A stretch of 64,000 nt of DNA from Ancistrus triradiatus (GCA_025084515.1 JAJAGP010000020.1:620001-684000), one strand, 5' to 3'; positions 50,523 through 61,290 are shown, counted from the first letter of the stretch. Translations and numbers: made by a program. The notes: generated by a model not told the origin, from the sequence alone.

Positions 50523-52090
50523 GGACAAAGTAAACCCTCCTGCAACCGTCATGTGGCAAAGTCTACAGATAATGTTTTCTGCCCAGTTCCTCATCTTCAG
50601 CTGTTTGTGAGGAGTTATTAGCCTCTGAAATGTCCTTCTACTCCACTATCCTTACTTGTGGCTTTAGCATAGAAACATAACAGCCCCACCCACTCAAACT
50701 TGAGTTAAGCAGAATGGTTTGTGTACAACAACACACACACACAAAAAAAATGTAGAAATGCTGCGGTATAAAAGGTATTACCAAATCTCTTATGTCATAC
50801 CGCCCAGTTCACACCAATGCACAATACATGATACCAGACACTTGGATGGCAAGTACTGAAGGTTGTATATATAAGCAAACGCAAAAAATCCCCAGACTCC
50901 TAAGGGTTTAATGGCTTTTCTATCTATGCAAACTCACACCTTTTCATATCATACCATGTTTTTAAATGCCACTGCCAAGTTTGTTTGCTACCAGAGAGTG
51001 CTCGCTCGCAATCTCCCTCTCGCCGTCTCTCTCTTTGAAGCAATAAACATGGCAATGCCCATGAGAGAGTATAAATGCTTTAATTCCTGCCAATTAGTGA
51101 GAAAATCCATACTAATCTAATTGTCTGAGATGGTCAGTCCTGCCATAAGCACCAGCTAAATATAGCCAGAAGGATTCCAGTGCTTTCAGTCTATTGATGC
51201 TATCAGGTTTCGAAATAAACTGAGAACGTGACATTCCTGGACATGTGGGAGGGGCTGGTGGTAAATTAGGGCCAGGGCAAACGCGGATCCCCACAGGACT
51301 GACAGTAATAACAGTCAAGTCTGCTGTATCCCAGCCTCACTAGTATGTATGATACTCAGGGTGGTCTAATGAAGACTTTGTATTTCCTTATTGACTAGCA
51401 TCCAAGTTTCCATGTAATCAGTTCCACTGAATCAAAAGTAATTTGTGGCTTCGGATAGAACAACTGAAAAGACATACATGTCACAATACTTCAGTTTCTC
51501 AACATATCCATTATAATATTTAGGTTTTCTCAAATGATCAGCAAATCAATAGTGCTACATTTTTTTCTTTCTATTTAAAAACTCCCAACTACAAAAATAA
51601 TGTAGTGGAAAAAGGAAGTACGGCATGAAAGAGATCTGAAAGTCCATTCAGCCACCTGTTACTGTGAATAGCAACGCTCAGTGAGATGCCATACACATTA
51701 TATTGCACCATCATTTATCACAATCTTGCTCGGCACTGCTGTTAAATATGCAAAAGTGAGTTATTTACAAGGTTATGTCCTGCAATACCTTAACTATGGT
51801 TTGAGGTATATAATAAACATGGCTACGAAGTAACATATCACAGAATCACTGCATCAGCAGAGTCTTAATCAGTAACTAATCAATAACCCAGGAAAAAAAA
51901 AGATTGGCTTGTTTGAACAGCATAACCACATATCTCTCCCAGCAGTGGGTCAAATGGAAATCTATCAGGTCAAAGTGTGAACACACCGTGTACTAATGTA
52001 TGCTCAAGGTATCCCAAAGCTGATAAACACTGTATTGGAGGAAAAGGAAAAATAATAAACAAACCAACACTTTGTAATTTGCTCTGGACA
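50523..52090. other. 1.6 kb intronic sequence, nothing recognised
   Basis: No repeat or exon recognised. Confidence 0.4.
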
Positions 52091-52244
52091 TTCACATTTA
52101 GCAGACACCATTACCCAGAGCAATTTACAGCTCATACGTTCCAATCCAAGCAACTGTGGGTTAACTTGGTAGAGGCAGGACTTGAATCCTGGACCTTCTG
52201 GTCCACAGGCCTGTACATTGAATACTAAGTCATCACAGTCCCAA
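52091..52244 (-). repeat. SINE family A, decayed
   Basis: cacatttagcagacaccatt, caagcaactgtgggttaact, then head with cttgaatcctggaccttctg. Confidence 0.7.
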
Positions 52245-52250
52245 TAACAC

Positions 52251-52378
52251 TAACATTTAGGCATTTTGCAGACACCCAGAGTGACTTACAGCTCTTACAT
52301 ATAGTCTTACAATCCAAGAAAATGTGGACCTGGACCTTCTGACTCATAGTCCAGTACCTTAACCACTAGGCCACTATG
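52251..52378 (-). repeat. SINE family A, decayed
   Basis: gcattttgcagacacccaga, then head ggaccttctgactcatagtc and aaccactaggccac. Immediately follows another copy in the same orientation. Confidence 0.7.
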
Positions 52379-52503
52379 TAGAGAACTGCTGAGGAAACCT
52401 GTTGGTCGGGTGGGTGATGAGCTGAGTTTTATATTGTTAAAGTACCCGGACACATGAACTGACCAGTAATAGTGCAAGAATACACTTGTTTGGCAATGCT
52501 GGC

Positions 52504-52770
52504 ATGGCCGATGACATGAAGGAGTTTGTGGAAAAAAATACGCGTCACTATGTTATAAAATGCGTTATACGGACTGGTTTGAATTTTTCCACAATGGACA
52601 CAACACAAACAACAGTTGTTTGCAAAATATGCAAAGACATTATTAGCAACACAAGATTCTGGTGAAAGAACCTGTTTTTCAACCACCTCGAAAGGAAGCA
52701 CCCCAAAGAGCATACCAAAAACCAGATAGTCCGCAGAACTCTGCAGCGAGAAGAAGCGCTGACTCAATAA
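52504..52770 (+). pseudogene. BED zinc-finger fragment (hAT transposase or ZBED-like)
   Basis: Plus-strand reading from ATG 52504 gives MADDMKEFVEKNTRHYV, then VVCKICKDIISNTRF, one in-frame TGA, and NLFFNHLERKHPKEHTKN, ending at TAA 52768. Cys-x2-Cys and His-x4-His match a BED finger. The catalytic region does not follow. Either an ancient hAT transposase N-terminus or a decayed domesticated ZBED gene; the in-frame stop argues for a relic. Confidence 0.7.
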
Positions 52771-53110
52771 GAAAGACATCTGAGAAACCACTGATGCCAT
52801 GATATTTTACCTGGTCAAAGATATGAGACCCAGCAAAATGGAAGAAACTGAGCAATTTAAGCCACTTCATCTTCATCTTTAATACCCACCAATTTAATCT
52901 GAACTTATCCACGTTCATTTTTGAAACACTACCAGTGAAGTATTGTGTGGATACATCTCAGAATCACATTTGCTTTCTAATACCATTAACTATTTATGGA
53001 CAACTAGGAAAACTAACTGTGTATTTGTAGCTGGGATGTACACCATCCTCAAGCCTAACTGCTCTCTGTTATTCTTTTGTGGAGCTAGATTTGTTTGACT
53101 AGAGAAGATT
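52771..53110. other. Unassigned sequence
   Basis: No continuation of the BED-domain frame recognised. Confidence 0.4.
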
Positions 53111-53118
53111 AGTGTGGT

Positions 53119-53460
53119 TAGGGGTGGGCAATATGATGATATTTTATCCTATTGTGATAGATTTTGTTATCGTAATAGACAATATGCTTTTATGAGCAAA
53201 TCGGAGATATTGCCAGTGCTTAAAGAACACTGAAAAACTCTGTTTCATTATAAAGACGGTAATTAAAAAGAGTCCTGTTTAATTGGAAGAAGTGCAGCAC
53301 ATTTTGAATATAAATCACTTTATGTATGGGATAATATTCTGAATGGTAGTTTTTAAGAATCTGTTGCTACTGATGCATTTTGTCTGCTATCACATGTATC
53401 GTGATAAATATCGTGTTAAATATCATGATATAATTTGTTTTACCATATCGCCCACCCCTA
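53119..53460. mobile_element. hAT-type MITE, 342 bases, with target duplication
   Basis: Ends taggggtgggcaatatgatg and catatcgcccacccct a are inverted; flanks agtgtggt (53111-53118) and agtgtgat (53461-53468) match 7 of 8. No coding content. Confidence 0.9.
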
Positions 53461-53468
53461 AGTGTGAT

Positions 53469-54073
53469 TGCTGATAAGTTTTCCAGATCATCACCTCCTA
53501 CATAATGATCATAGTTCGTCATCATGTTTGATTACCAAATGTTATTTGGAAAATGCTATTTAAAAGGGAAGTTCTACCATGACGTTTCTCACTTGCTTAC
53601 AGCGCCATTCTTCATGACCAACTTGACAATCTGGTGCCAATTCACTGCTTCTGAAATTGGTGATTTTGTAATGATTGCATGAACAGTCACCAAGGCTTCC
53701 AATTATGAGACATTCATGAGCTAGTTGACTGCAGCTAACACACGTTCCATGCCCTCATTTATACCTGGTTGTTTTGTACTTGCTTTTCTGCACTTAATCA
53801 TAAAAGGAGTAAAACCATGTACATTTATATTTGTAGTCAAATTTCCCTCTGAGCTTTACCTTGCTCCCAGTTGTTCCTTCTATGTAGAACAAACTGTCAG
53901 TAATAACAAATATGAGGTTCAAACTGTATCCGGAAATAACTTCATCACAATAGGTGCTTTTATATTGGAGGAACTTTTCACAGTTCTTAGAACTGTTGGA
54001 GAAAGTGGCCCCTTTCCTGTGTGTACGTTTGCTATCAGCATCAAAGACCATTTTTACAACAGACACATATATG
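53469..54073. other. Sequence with a chance 123-codon frame
   Basis: The plus-strand frame 53725-54096 runs into a SINE and has no recognised domain; treated as chance. Confidence 0.4.
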
Positions 54074-54234
54074 GACTGTGGTATCCTAGCGATTAAGGTA
54101 GTGGACTCAAATCCCACCTCTGTCAAGCCACTGTTGGGTCCTTGAGCAAGGCAGTCCAACTGCTTTTACTGCAAGACTGTATCAGTTAAAAGTCACTCTG
54201 GTTAAGGGCATGTACTAAATGACAAACGTAAATA
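54074..54234 (+). repeat. SINE family A, decayed
   Basis: gactgtggtatcctagcgat, tcaaatcccacctctgtc, tail agtcactctggttaagggca. Confidence 0.78.
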
Positions 54235-54257
54235 TACCCAGGTCTGATCAATTTAGC

Positions 54258-54410
54258 CTCAATTAACCTAATGCATGCTCTTGGACTATGGGAGGAAGCC
54301 AGAGTGCCTGGAGTAAACCCACGAGGACATGGGGAGGACACCGCTCCACCTGGGGATCGAACTAAGGATCTTCTAGCTGTGAGGTGACAGTGCTACCCAC
54401 CGAGCCCTTG
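54258..54410 (-). repeat. SINE family B
   Basis: Minus strand: head agcactgtcacctcacagct-like, B-box complement gggatcgaactaag, body with catgtcctcgtgggttt and the tattaggt... end near 54258. Confidence 0.68.
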
Positions 54411-54489
54411 TGTCACCCTCGTGTGTACGTAGACCAGGAACTAGGAACGATTGTAGTTCTTAGAATGCCATGTATAGAGACTTTTTTAG

Positions 54490-54565
54490 CTCGATGTAGT
54501 ATATCACGAAAAAAATATCATGATATATCGGTGTATTGCTCGATTTTTTTTAGCACAGCCCTACT
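54490..54565. mobile_element. hAT MITE end fragment
   Basis: gatgtagtatatcacgaaaa, catgatatatcggtgtattg and terminal tagcacagccct a resemble the end of the 36160 group. Confidence 0.45.
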
Positions 54566-54754
54566 TCCAAGTGTGATGGAGGAGAAACAGTCTATTAGTC
54601 ATCTGGACTATAATGGGACCCATTTAAATAGTGACAGGAAAGCTCAGTGCTACAGTATAGAAATACATTTTAAAAATAACTGCTTCCACCTTTGTAGAAT
54701 CAGTTTGGGGAAGGCCCATTCCTGATTAAGCAAAGCACAATGGTTTGCTGTGCT

Positions 54755-54895
54755 GTTGTGCCATGGTTTGGGATGGACTGGAACGCCACCCAACATCACT
54801 GCCTTACCTCACCAATACTTGATGCTTCCAATGGCTGATTGGAAGCAAATCCCTACAGTTATGCTCCAAAATCTAGCGGAAAGTAAAGCTAGAAC
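54755..54895 (+). mobile_element. Tc1-family fragment (C-terminal transposase)
   Basis: ggactggaacgccacccaac, ctgattggaagcaaatccct and tgctccaaaatctagcggaa correspond to the end of a Tc1 family whose short derivative lies at 60046. Confidence 0.6.
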
Positions 54896-55045
54896 ACTGA
54901 ATGATCGTACAGCAGCACATTAACTCACAGCACATGAATTGTTTCATACACCAATTGTATTGAATTGAATGTTCCTGTCATTTAGTGTAGTTTCCCAAAT
55001 GGCTCTCTAATGGAACGAAATTGCATGAAGTGGGACAATTTCATG

Positions 55046-55215
55046 TGACGGCAATGGTGGCACAGTTAAGATACTGGAGGGTCGAAGTCCAGACTTTACC
55101 AAAGCTGTCACTGTTGGACACTTAACCATCTATTGCTTGGATTGTGCTTTGTAAGACTGCATTAAATGCAAGTTGCTCTGGATGAGGGGGTCTTCTAAAT
55201 GCTCTAGATGTAAAG
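55046..55215 (+). repeat. SINE family A, strongly decayed
   Basis: caatggtggcacagttaaga, gctgtcactgttggacactt, gttgctctggatgagggggt. Confidence 0.68.
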
Positions 55216-55315
55216 GCTTCAGTTTGGGGAGTACAGTGTCAGCTGTCCAGTCAACAGAGTTTTTGTTCGGTGAAGCTCAAATGGCTCTCTCCTGGACTTA
55301 GACTAGATCTAGTAG

Positions 55316-55336
55316 GATATATATATATACACACCT
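55316..55336. repeat. Short (TA)/(AC) microsatellite
   Basis: About nine TA units followed by cacacc. Confidence 0.7.
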
Positions 55337-55489
55337 CCTAGAGCAATCAACAAAATAATACCACACAGCCACTCCCTCACTGTCCATACCTGTTTAATCT
55401 AATTCAGGAACATAGGGAGCCTGGGCTACCGAGAGTAAAGCGTGAACCAACTCTAGACAGGGCACATGTATTCATGCTCACTCCCTCAG

Positions 55490-55665
55490 GGACACTTCAG
55501 AGACACCAACTGACCTAAGTCATGTATTTAGGGTGTGGGACTAAACGAGTATATGGAGCAAACCCAGATAGAAACTGGGAGCCCGTGCAAACTCCACACA
55601 GTTTCCAGCTGGGTTGGGACTCGAACCCAGATATCTGGCGTTGTGAGATGAAAGCATGAACCACA
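55490..55665 (-). repeat. SINE family B
   Basis: Minus strand: B box gggttcgagtcccaac, body tgtggagtttgcacgggctc, then the ctaaatacatgac block. Confidence 0.68.
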
Positions 55666-55682
55666 TTAATTCATTCATATAA

Positions 55683-55822
55683 GATACACAGTCTTACAAT
55701 CCAAGCAATTGTGGGTTAAGGGTCTTTCTCAAGGACCCAGCAGCTTAGCAGAGGTGGGATTTGAACCCGGGACCTTTTTGGTCCACAGTCCAGTACCGTA
55801 TCCACTAGGCTACCAGAGTCCA
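55683..55822 (-). repeat. SINE family A, tail missing
   Basis: Head intact on the minus strand (tctggtagcctagtggatac, B box cgggttcaaatccc), body to cagtcttacaatcc. Confidence 0.8.
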
Positions 55823-56523
55823 CATCAGTACCTTAACCACTTCATCACTGGGCCACTCCCTAGCCTCTGAGTAAACGCATCAGCTTGTTGCCAGACTCAT
55901 CATTATGTGGATTGGTTGCGATTTGGGGGCCGACAATCCTTCATTTGTTAAACGGTTATTTCGTTGTCTGAAGATACAGCCAATAGAGGCTTAATGACAA
56001 GTTGCAGCCAAAAAATGGCGAAATAAAGGAATATTTAATGTAATTGGAATTTGTGTTTAAAAATATTTTGACGCTAAACAGACATTTGACTCCGAAAAGG
56101 GCAAATAGTGCTCTACTGGAACTGAAGCGCACTATGTAGGGTACATTTATACACCCCATAGTGCACGTGCATATATGGTTTGGGATCGAGCCGGTTTTAA
56201 AGAGGGCGTTTCCGTTGGTTAAATGTGCATCACCAAGCAAGTTAATACATAGCTGCGGGGTATTTAAGACATTCCTCACCATACTAACATAAGGATTAAA
56301 TGCAGCTATTTGGTTAATCAAGTTAATTATTCTAGTTGATGTGTTATTTGTGAAAGCAAACTAAATGTCATTAAACTGTCAGGGTACAATACTTAACGCC
56401 ACACAAACAAATTAGTTGGGACTTCCAGGGTGAGTTATTACAACAAACAAGCAGACCCTTTTGTTTTCGGCTTTCTTTCCAAAATAAAAACGACTTAAAA
56501 AGTTATTAATATGACGCTCTTAC
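55823..56523. other. Intronic sequence next to the putative first exon, nothing recognised
   Basis: A 121-codon minus-strand frame (55956-56321) has no recognised domain and no clear splice context. Confidence 0.45.
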
Positions 56524-56720
56524 CTCTCCGCACACTCCGTTGTACAAACCAGGTGTAGCGTCCTCTGTGTCCTCTCTCTCTGCCTGTAAAGCTATAAAAC
56601 CTAACAAGATATTTTTCTACAATGTACCACTTCCAAAATACCACTAATATAATCCTAAAATAAATACAGTTCAATTATCCAGCGTTATTCACTAAGACTG
56701 CGTTCACGCCGCTTGCTTGC
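56524..56720 (-). other. gdpd5: Probable untranslated first exon of gdpd5
   Basis: On the minus strand a strong donor GGAG|gtaaga lies at 56524, directly downstream of a moderately CpG-containing stretch and GC boxes. No coding frame is evident. The position upstream of an exon that starts with 5'UTR and an acceptor (33554) is what a noncoding exon 1 would look like. The transcript start is not determined; the right limit is a guess. Confidence 0.45.
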
Positions 56721-56739
56721 TGTCAGTGTTGTGCTAGCG

Positions 56740-56890
56740 TTTAAGCTTCCCATCCATAGTAACCTACAGTAGTAGGTAGTGGGTGGGACTGTCATTAATA
56801 GGCGGGGCTCTAAATTATGTTGTCCAATCGTAGTCTGTCTGAGTCGACAGGGGCGGGGCTAGGTATTTTTTGATCTAACTGTGCTCTCTG
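56740..56890 (-). promoter_or_regulatory. Candidate gdpd5 promoter with two GC boxes and a CCAAT box
   Basis: Two ggcggggc-type Sp1 sites (56801-56808 and 56852-56859) flank a CCAAT (56824-56828) within about 60 bases, in a genome segment otherwise AT-rich and poor in such motifs. It sits 100-350 bases upstream of the putative noncoding exon. Could be bidirectional; no plus-strand transcript is identified. Confidence 0.45.
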
Positions 56891-57042
56891 CTGTTGCAGT
56901 ACACTAAACGTCAGTGGAGCTGGTATGGTCTTACGCAGAAGTTTTGGCACCCTTTGTATTTTTTTAGAACAACAATTAACATGTCAGACCTCACAACATC
57001 GCCTTTATAGCGCTTTAAACGGAGAAGTAGTTTAAAAATATA

Positions 57043-57995
57043 CACTCACCAGCCACTTTATTAGGTACTAGGGTACGTAATAGGGAAGAAAGGCGATATA
57101 GGTGACTTTGAACGTGGTATGGTTGTTGGTGCCTGACGGGAAAACTGCTGATCTACTGGAATTATCACCCACAGTAGGCTCTAAGGTCCACAGCAAGTGG
57201 TCTGAAAAAGGAAAAATATCCAGTGAGGGCAGCTGTCTAGTAGTGATGGGAATTCTGGCTCTTTTCAGGGAGCCGGCTCTTTTGGCTCGGCTCACTAAAA
57301 AGAGCCGGCTCTTTCGGCTCCCTAGTGGCTCTCTAGATTGTTTGTAGCTTAATTTATTATTCTTTGTTATTATTATACTCTCTCTCTCTGCGCTCACAAC
57401 CGGCTCCCTGTTTGCTCCCAAACGGGTCCCAATCAGGAACCGGCTCCCGTCGTTCATTTCAAAGAGCCGGCTCTTAGAGCCGGATCGGTCGCGACCGACA
57501 CATCACTAATGTCTAGGCAAAAATGCTTTGTTGAAGTCGGAGGTCAGGGGAGAATGACCAGACTGGTTTGAGTTGATCAAAACTCAAATAGCCAGTCGTT
57601 AGTTTGAGGTATGCAGAAGAGCATTACTGAAAACCACACCGGGTGCCACTCTTTTTGGCTAAAGATCAGATAACTGAAGCTACAATTTGCACGGGTTTAG
57701 CAAAATTGGACAATAGAAGATGGGAAAAACGTGGCCTGGTCTGATGAATCTTCATTTCTGCTGTCTCATTCGTATGGTAGGATCAGAACTTGACATAAAT
57801 AACATGAAAGCATGGATCCATCCTGCCTTGTGTCAATGGTTCAGGCTGCTGGTGGTGTAATGGTGTGATGCATATTTTCTTAGCACATTTGGGCCCCTAC
57901 CACAGTCCCTGTACTAATACCTATGAATCATGAAGTACTTGGATCTTGGCACCTCCAACTGTCAGCAGATTTTGTAAATCCTTCTGTATAGATGC
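57043..57995 (+). mobile_element. Degenerate Tc1/mariner relic, family J, interrupted by a MITE
   Basis: Starts at the terminus tatacactcaccagccact and follows a widespread fish Tc1 family: tgactttgaacgtggtatgg (N-terminal transposase), gaaaaatatccagtgagg, then after the MITE aaacgtggcctggtctgatg (WSDE catalytic start) and catggatccatcctgccttg. Extensively frameshifted; the 3' third and the right terminus are missing. Confidence 0.8.
57241..57508. mobile_element. hAT-type MITE (268 bases) inside the Tc1 relic
   Basis: Ends tagtgatggg and catcacta are inverted; flanks ctgtctag (57233-57240) and atgtctag (57509-57516) match 7 of 8. Subterminal regions have several agagccggctctt motifs on both sides, giving hairpin potential. 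Confidence 0.88.
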
Positions 57996-58199
57996 GGAAT
58001 GGCTGAAGGTAAATGTAAGTTCTTCTTAGTTTCTGACAACAGGACACTCAATTCAATTGCACTCTACATTTTTGATTGATGTCTTTTCATGCAGAACAGT
58101 GGTACTCCACGTCAGGTGTTCATACAGCTCATGTCCTGTGACATTTTAGGCTATGTTGAGATAAAGAGGACCCCTGCTCACCATAGTCAGCATTTACTG

Positions 58200-58553
58200 T
58201 CAATACCCAGCTGCTCTGTCAACCTCACGCTTCCTGTCTGAATAATGAGGAACCATAGGGGACACAGCAGGCCATGGGTGATAGATAGGATATTTGGGAT
58301 TAGGTAAGGGAGGCATATTGGGAGCTGCATAAGTAAGCAATGTTCTGAAGGTGACTGAGCTCGAGGTAATGTGAGTTAAGTTGTCTGGGAGAAGAACATA
58401 GTCACCATCTGGAAACAAATACAGTTTTAGCACAAGCTGGGTGAGCTTCAGTCTGTTGGCGATTGTTTTAATGAATTCAAATTTCTGTTCGTTAGCGCAC
58501 ATATCATGGAGAGAAGATGGTTTTAAAACATGAACAGAGCAGAAACTTATCAT
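58200..58553 (-). CDS. Unidentified 117-codon open frame, possible exon
   Basis: Not recognised. Reads MISFCSVHVLKPSSLHDMC, a mixed hydrophobic middle (LTQLVLKLYLFPDGDYVLLP), and a Pro/Tyr-rich end (PNPKYPIYHPWPAVSP). Possible acceptors (gaacag at about 58467; ttgtttccag at about 58411) lie inside. Open frames of this length also occur by chance in this window, so it may not be coding. It lies about 1.3 kb upstream of the candidate gdpd5 promoter on the same strand. Confidence 0.2.
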   Translation of the reverse strand: MISFCSVHVLKPSSLHDMCANEQKFEFIKTIANRLKLTQLVLKLYLFPDGDYVLLPDNLTHITSSSVTFRTLLTYAAPNMPPLPNPKYPIYHPWPAVSPMVPHYSDRKREVDRAAGY

Positions 58554-59430
58554 AGGACCTGGTACATTTACACGTGGGGGAATTTACCCCATGTTTTGGG
58601 CTATGAAAAGAAACATACAAGAACATGCAGAGGAAGCAAGCTCCACAAGCAAGCTCCACGCAGACAGTAAATAAAGGGAAGTGCAGCTTAGCGACCATCT
58701 GATCCTGACCATCACTGTCCGTTCACTTTAATGACTGAGGTCTTAACAATTATAAAAAATTATAATAGGAAATAAAAATAGGTCTTTTAATTCTGGACAT
58801 TGCAGCTGTAACCATAACATTTTTATGTTTTTTTATTTGCATTTGTGGGATTTAAGTCACGGACAATTTCAGGACACGGACACTATGGTAAGGTCCGGTC
58901 AACGACCAGTTCAGTTACCGGCCTCTTTCACAGAATGTAATGTGGACATCAAAGACTGAAACCTATGGTTGGGTTTGCAAACTGAGTTTATTTCCTGTTT
59001 TTTATCCTGTTTATTTTATCCTGGTTGGGGGTGGGAGTTGACATCACTAAGGCCTTATGTGTGATTAATATGTTCTTATGTGGTTTGAGTCCCAATTCTG
59101 CCTTAATTCCAGCCAGGTCAGTTATTACACAGGAACGATTGGCTGTGTCTGAAGGAGGGAAAGCTTTCTTTTTAGTTACCCATGTAGTATTTATCCAATG
59201 AAAATGCAGATTAATTGTTTTTCATGTACAGAGTTCAACTAATGCCTGGTTTGTGACTCAGATTTGTTGCACTCTGCTCTTTATATGATGTGTATATGAA
59301 TGGAAAGTCAACTAGATATAATTTGTAAGCCGTAGGTGGGCGTCATTTATTCCAAATAATCAGAAATAAGAGTTGAAACGGACTACGACTGTAAGGGAAA
59401 ACCGGTGCCTCAACAAACTGTGTTACATTG
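58554..59430. other. Intergenic sequence, nothing recognised
   Basis: No repeat or exon recognised. Confidence 0.4.
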
Positions 59431-59445
59431 TCGCCATCTAGCGGC
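59431..59445 (-). promoter_or_regulatory. CTCF-like motif, minus orientation
   Basis: The reverse complement gccgctagatggcga fits the CTCF core consensus well. 51 bases before a second site in the opposite orientation. Confidence 0.5.
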
Positions 59446-59496
59446 AAATTAATTCATGTACACCTTTAGACGCATTAAGTTTGTCGCAACACTCTA

Positions 59497-59510
59497 CCGC
59501 TAGAGGGCAG
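59497..59510 (+). promoter_or_regulatory. CTCF-like motif, plus orientation
   Basis: ccgctagagggcag fits the CTCF core consensus. With the previous site it forms a divergent pair about 2.6 kb upstream of the candidate promoter. Confidence 0.55.
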
Positions 59511-59649
59511 TAAAACCTTATGAAAAAGACAGCGGTACCAGGTTAAATGACGTTATGTTGTTTTTTTCTAAATGAAAACAAGTTAACACAACCTTTACAA
59601 AAGTATATACATGTTTTAAAGTACCATTAACAAGTCAGTTAAGTTTAGA

Positions 59650-59705
59650 GAAAAAGTGCTGGTCTTTATTTATAAAGCACATTTAAGCAGAACAGTGCTA
59701 CAAAG
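59650..59705 (-). repeat. Retroelement 3' tail, minus strand
   Basis: ggtctttatttataaagcac and cagtgctacaaagtg are the reversed end of a LINE/SINE, similar to 30045. Confidence 0.45.
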
Positions 59706-59814
59706 TGAAATCAAGACAATTATTAATTTAAATAAATAAATCAAGGTTGATATAAATAAACATGAATTTATAAATGAACTAATGCTGCAGACGTTCTGTC
59801 CTGAAGTGCTGTCA

Positions 59815-59966
59815 TAGGGCAGGTCTTTGGAATGTCGGAGGAAACCGAAACACCCAGAGAAAACCCACACAGATACAGGGAGAACATGCAAACTCCACAC
59901 AGGCAGGGAACCAGGGATCTCTGGAGCTTTGAGGTGACAAACCACTGTGCCACCATGCGAGCCCTA
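59815..59966 (-). repeat. SINE family B, well preserved head and body
   Basis: Minus strand: head gggctcgcatggtggcacag, body gtgtggagtttgcatgttct, ctgtgtgggttttctctggg, ending at the ccaaagac block. Confidence 0.72.
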
Positions 59967-60045
59967 GATAAATTCTATAGTAATTAATGCAAATGAAAAA
60001 ATTAAATAGGACAAAATAAGTGTACAAAGTTAGAAATACAATATA

Positions 60046-60503
60046 CACTATATAGACAAAAGTTTGTGGACACCCCTTCTATTTCAACAACTCTCACTTG
60101 TAACACATTCATAATATAATACATACATTTCTCCATAGACAAACAGTGTCAAAAGAAATGGGTTGTACTGATACCCCAGTGACTCTCAATATGACACATT
60201 TATAGGTTTCTGGTTCCAACAAGTCACTTCTGACCTGCTGTCCTTAAACAAAGTCCACAGAGAATTGGTTTGCCAAATTTGATCAGGATTGTGCATGGTT
60301 TGACCTCAACTCCATGATACACCTTGAGAAATGCACTGAGGACCCAAAGGTGAGCCAGGGCTTATTGGAAATCTATTGGAAAGCCCTCTTAGAGGAACAA
60401 AGGCTGTTGTGGCAGTAAAGGTGGGGGTCGAACTCCATACTAAATCCATAATATGAATTGGATGTAATTTTATGGTTGTCCGCAAACTTTTGTCTATATG
60501 GCG
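60046..60503. mobile_element. Tc1-derived MITE, 458 bases
   Basis: Ends cactatatagacaaaagttt and its near complement (aacttttgtctatatggcg) with TA at 60044-60045 and 60504-60505. The interior keeps remnants of a C-terminal transposase (tttgccaa, gacctcaactcc, aaatctattggaaagcc, ccaactccat-like end). A deletion derivative. Confidence 0.9.
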
Positions 60504-61098
60504 TATCTTAGATTCAATAAAATAGGTAAAAACAAGAGGGTATCAGTTTATGCAACACTACACGTCTCAATGACTGGGACACAAACCATCATGGCCAAAC
60601 CTCGGTGTTTCCACTGAAGTGCTCACAGCGTTCGTCAGTCTGAACCCAAGAGCTTCTGAAAAATGAAATTCAGCAGCGAGTTACATCAGCATATATGCAA
60701 CGTAACATTGCACAGGTCTTACATCATGTGCTGCAAAGCCCTCTGCACTGGCAGCTCCCCCGAAATGAGACAGCCTTTGTACCACAGCTTAGCACTCCAC
60801 GAACAAACCGAGAACAGACCTGCATTGCTGCAGTGCAGAGCTTTATAAAAGCTCACTGTTCCATAAGGACATGAGGTGATAGGAGTGTTAAAGGAAAACA
60901 ACTGCAGCCTAAAACCTCTACAGTTAGATCAAGAGCCAGCTGTGAAGCATGAGATGTGTGCTGCTGGGAATGAGTCTGTTACCTGCCATTAAATCAAATC
61001 ATTATTCTGTGATTTATTTCCACTACATACCAACACAACAATGAAGGCAAGAGTGGCAGTGGTTCCGTCTGAGCAGGACCGAGTCCCGGCCGCTGCCG
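60504..61098. other. Intergenic sequence, nothing recognised
   Basis: No repeat or exon recognised. Confidence 0.4.
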
Positions 61099-61290
61099 TC
61101 TGTGTGGAGTTTGTATGTGCTCTCTGTGTCTAAGTGGGGTTTTTCAAGGTCCTCTGGTTTTCTTTCACATACCAAAGACATGCTAACTGGTATTTATAAG
61201 TGTGTGTGTGCATGTGCACCTTATCCACCTTCTCGCCTGTGCCTCCGCCTGGTCCCCTGGCCCAGTAACCCTGATTTGGATTAGGCATTG
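61099..61290 (+). repeat. SINE family B, body
   Basis: ctgtgtggagtttgtatgtg, tggggtttttcaaggtcctc, accaaagacatgctaactgg, then a GC-rich 3' part ending ggattaggcattg. Confidence 0.62.

Noticed and set aside
52429..52918. Minus-strand frames of 123 and 79 codons
   Set aside because: Antisense to the BED zinc-finger remnant, which has clear Cys/His spacing on the plus strand.
53725..54159. Overlapping frames of 121-123 codons on both strands
   Set aside because: Their ends lie in a SINE and neither shows a known domain.
57068..57457. 129-codon minus-strand frame
   Set aside because: It spans the junction of the Tc1 relic and the inserted hAT MITE, so it cannot be an ancestral coding frame.
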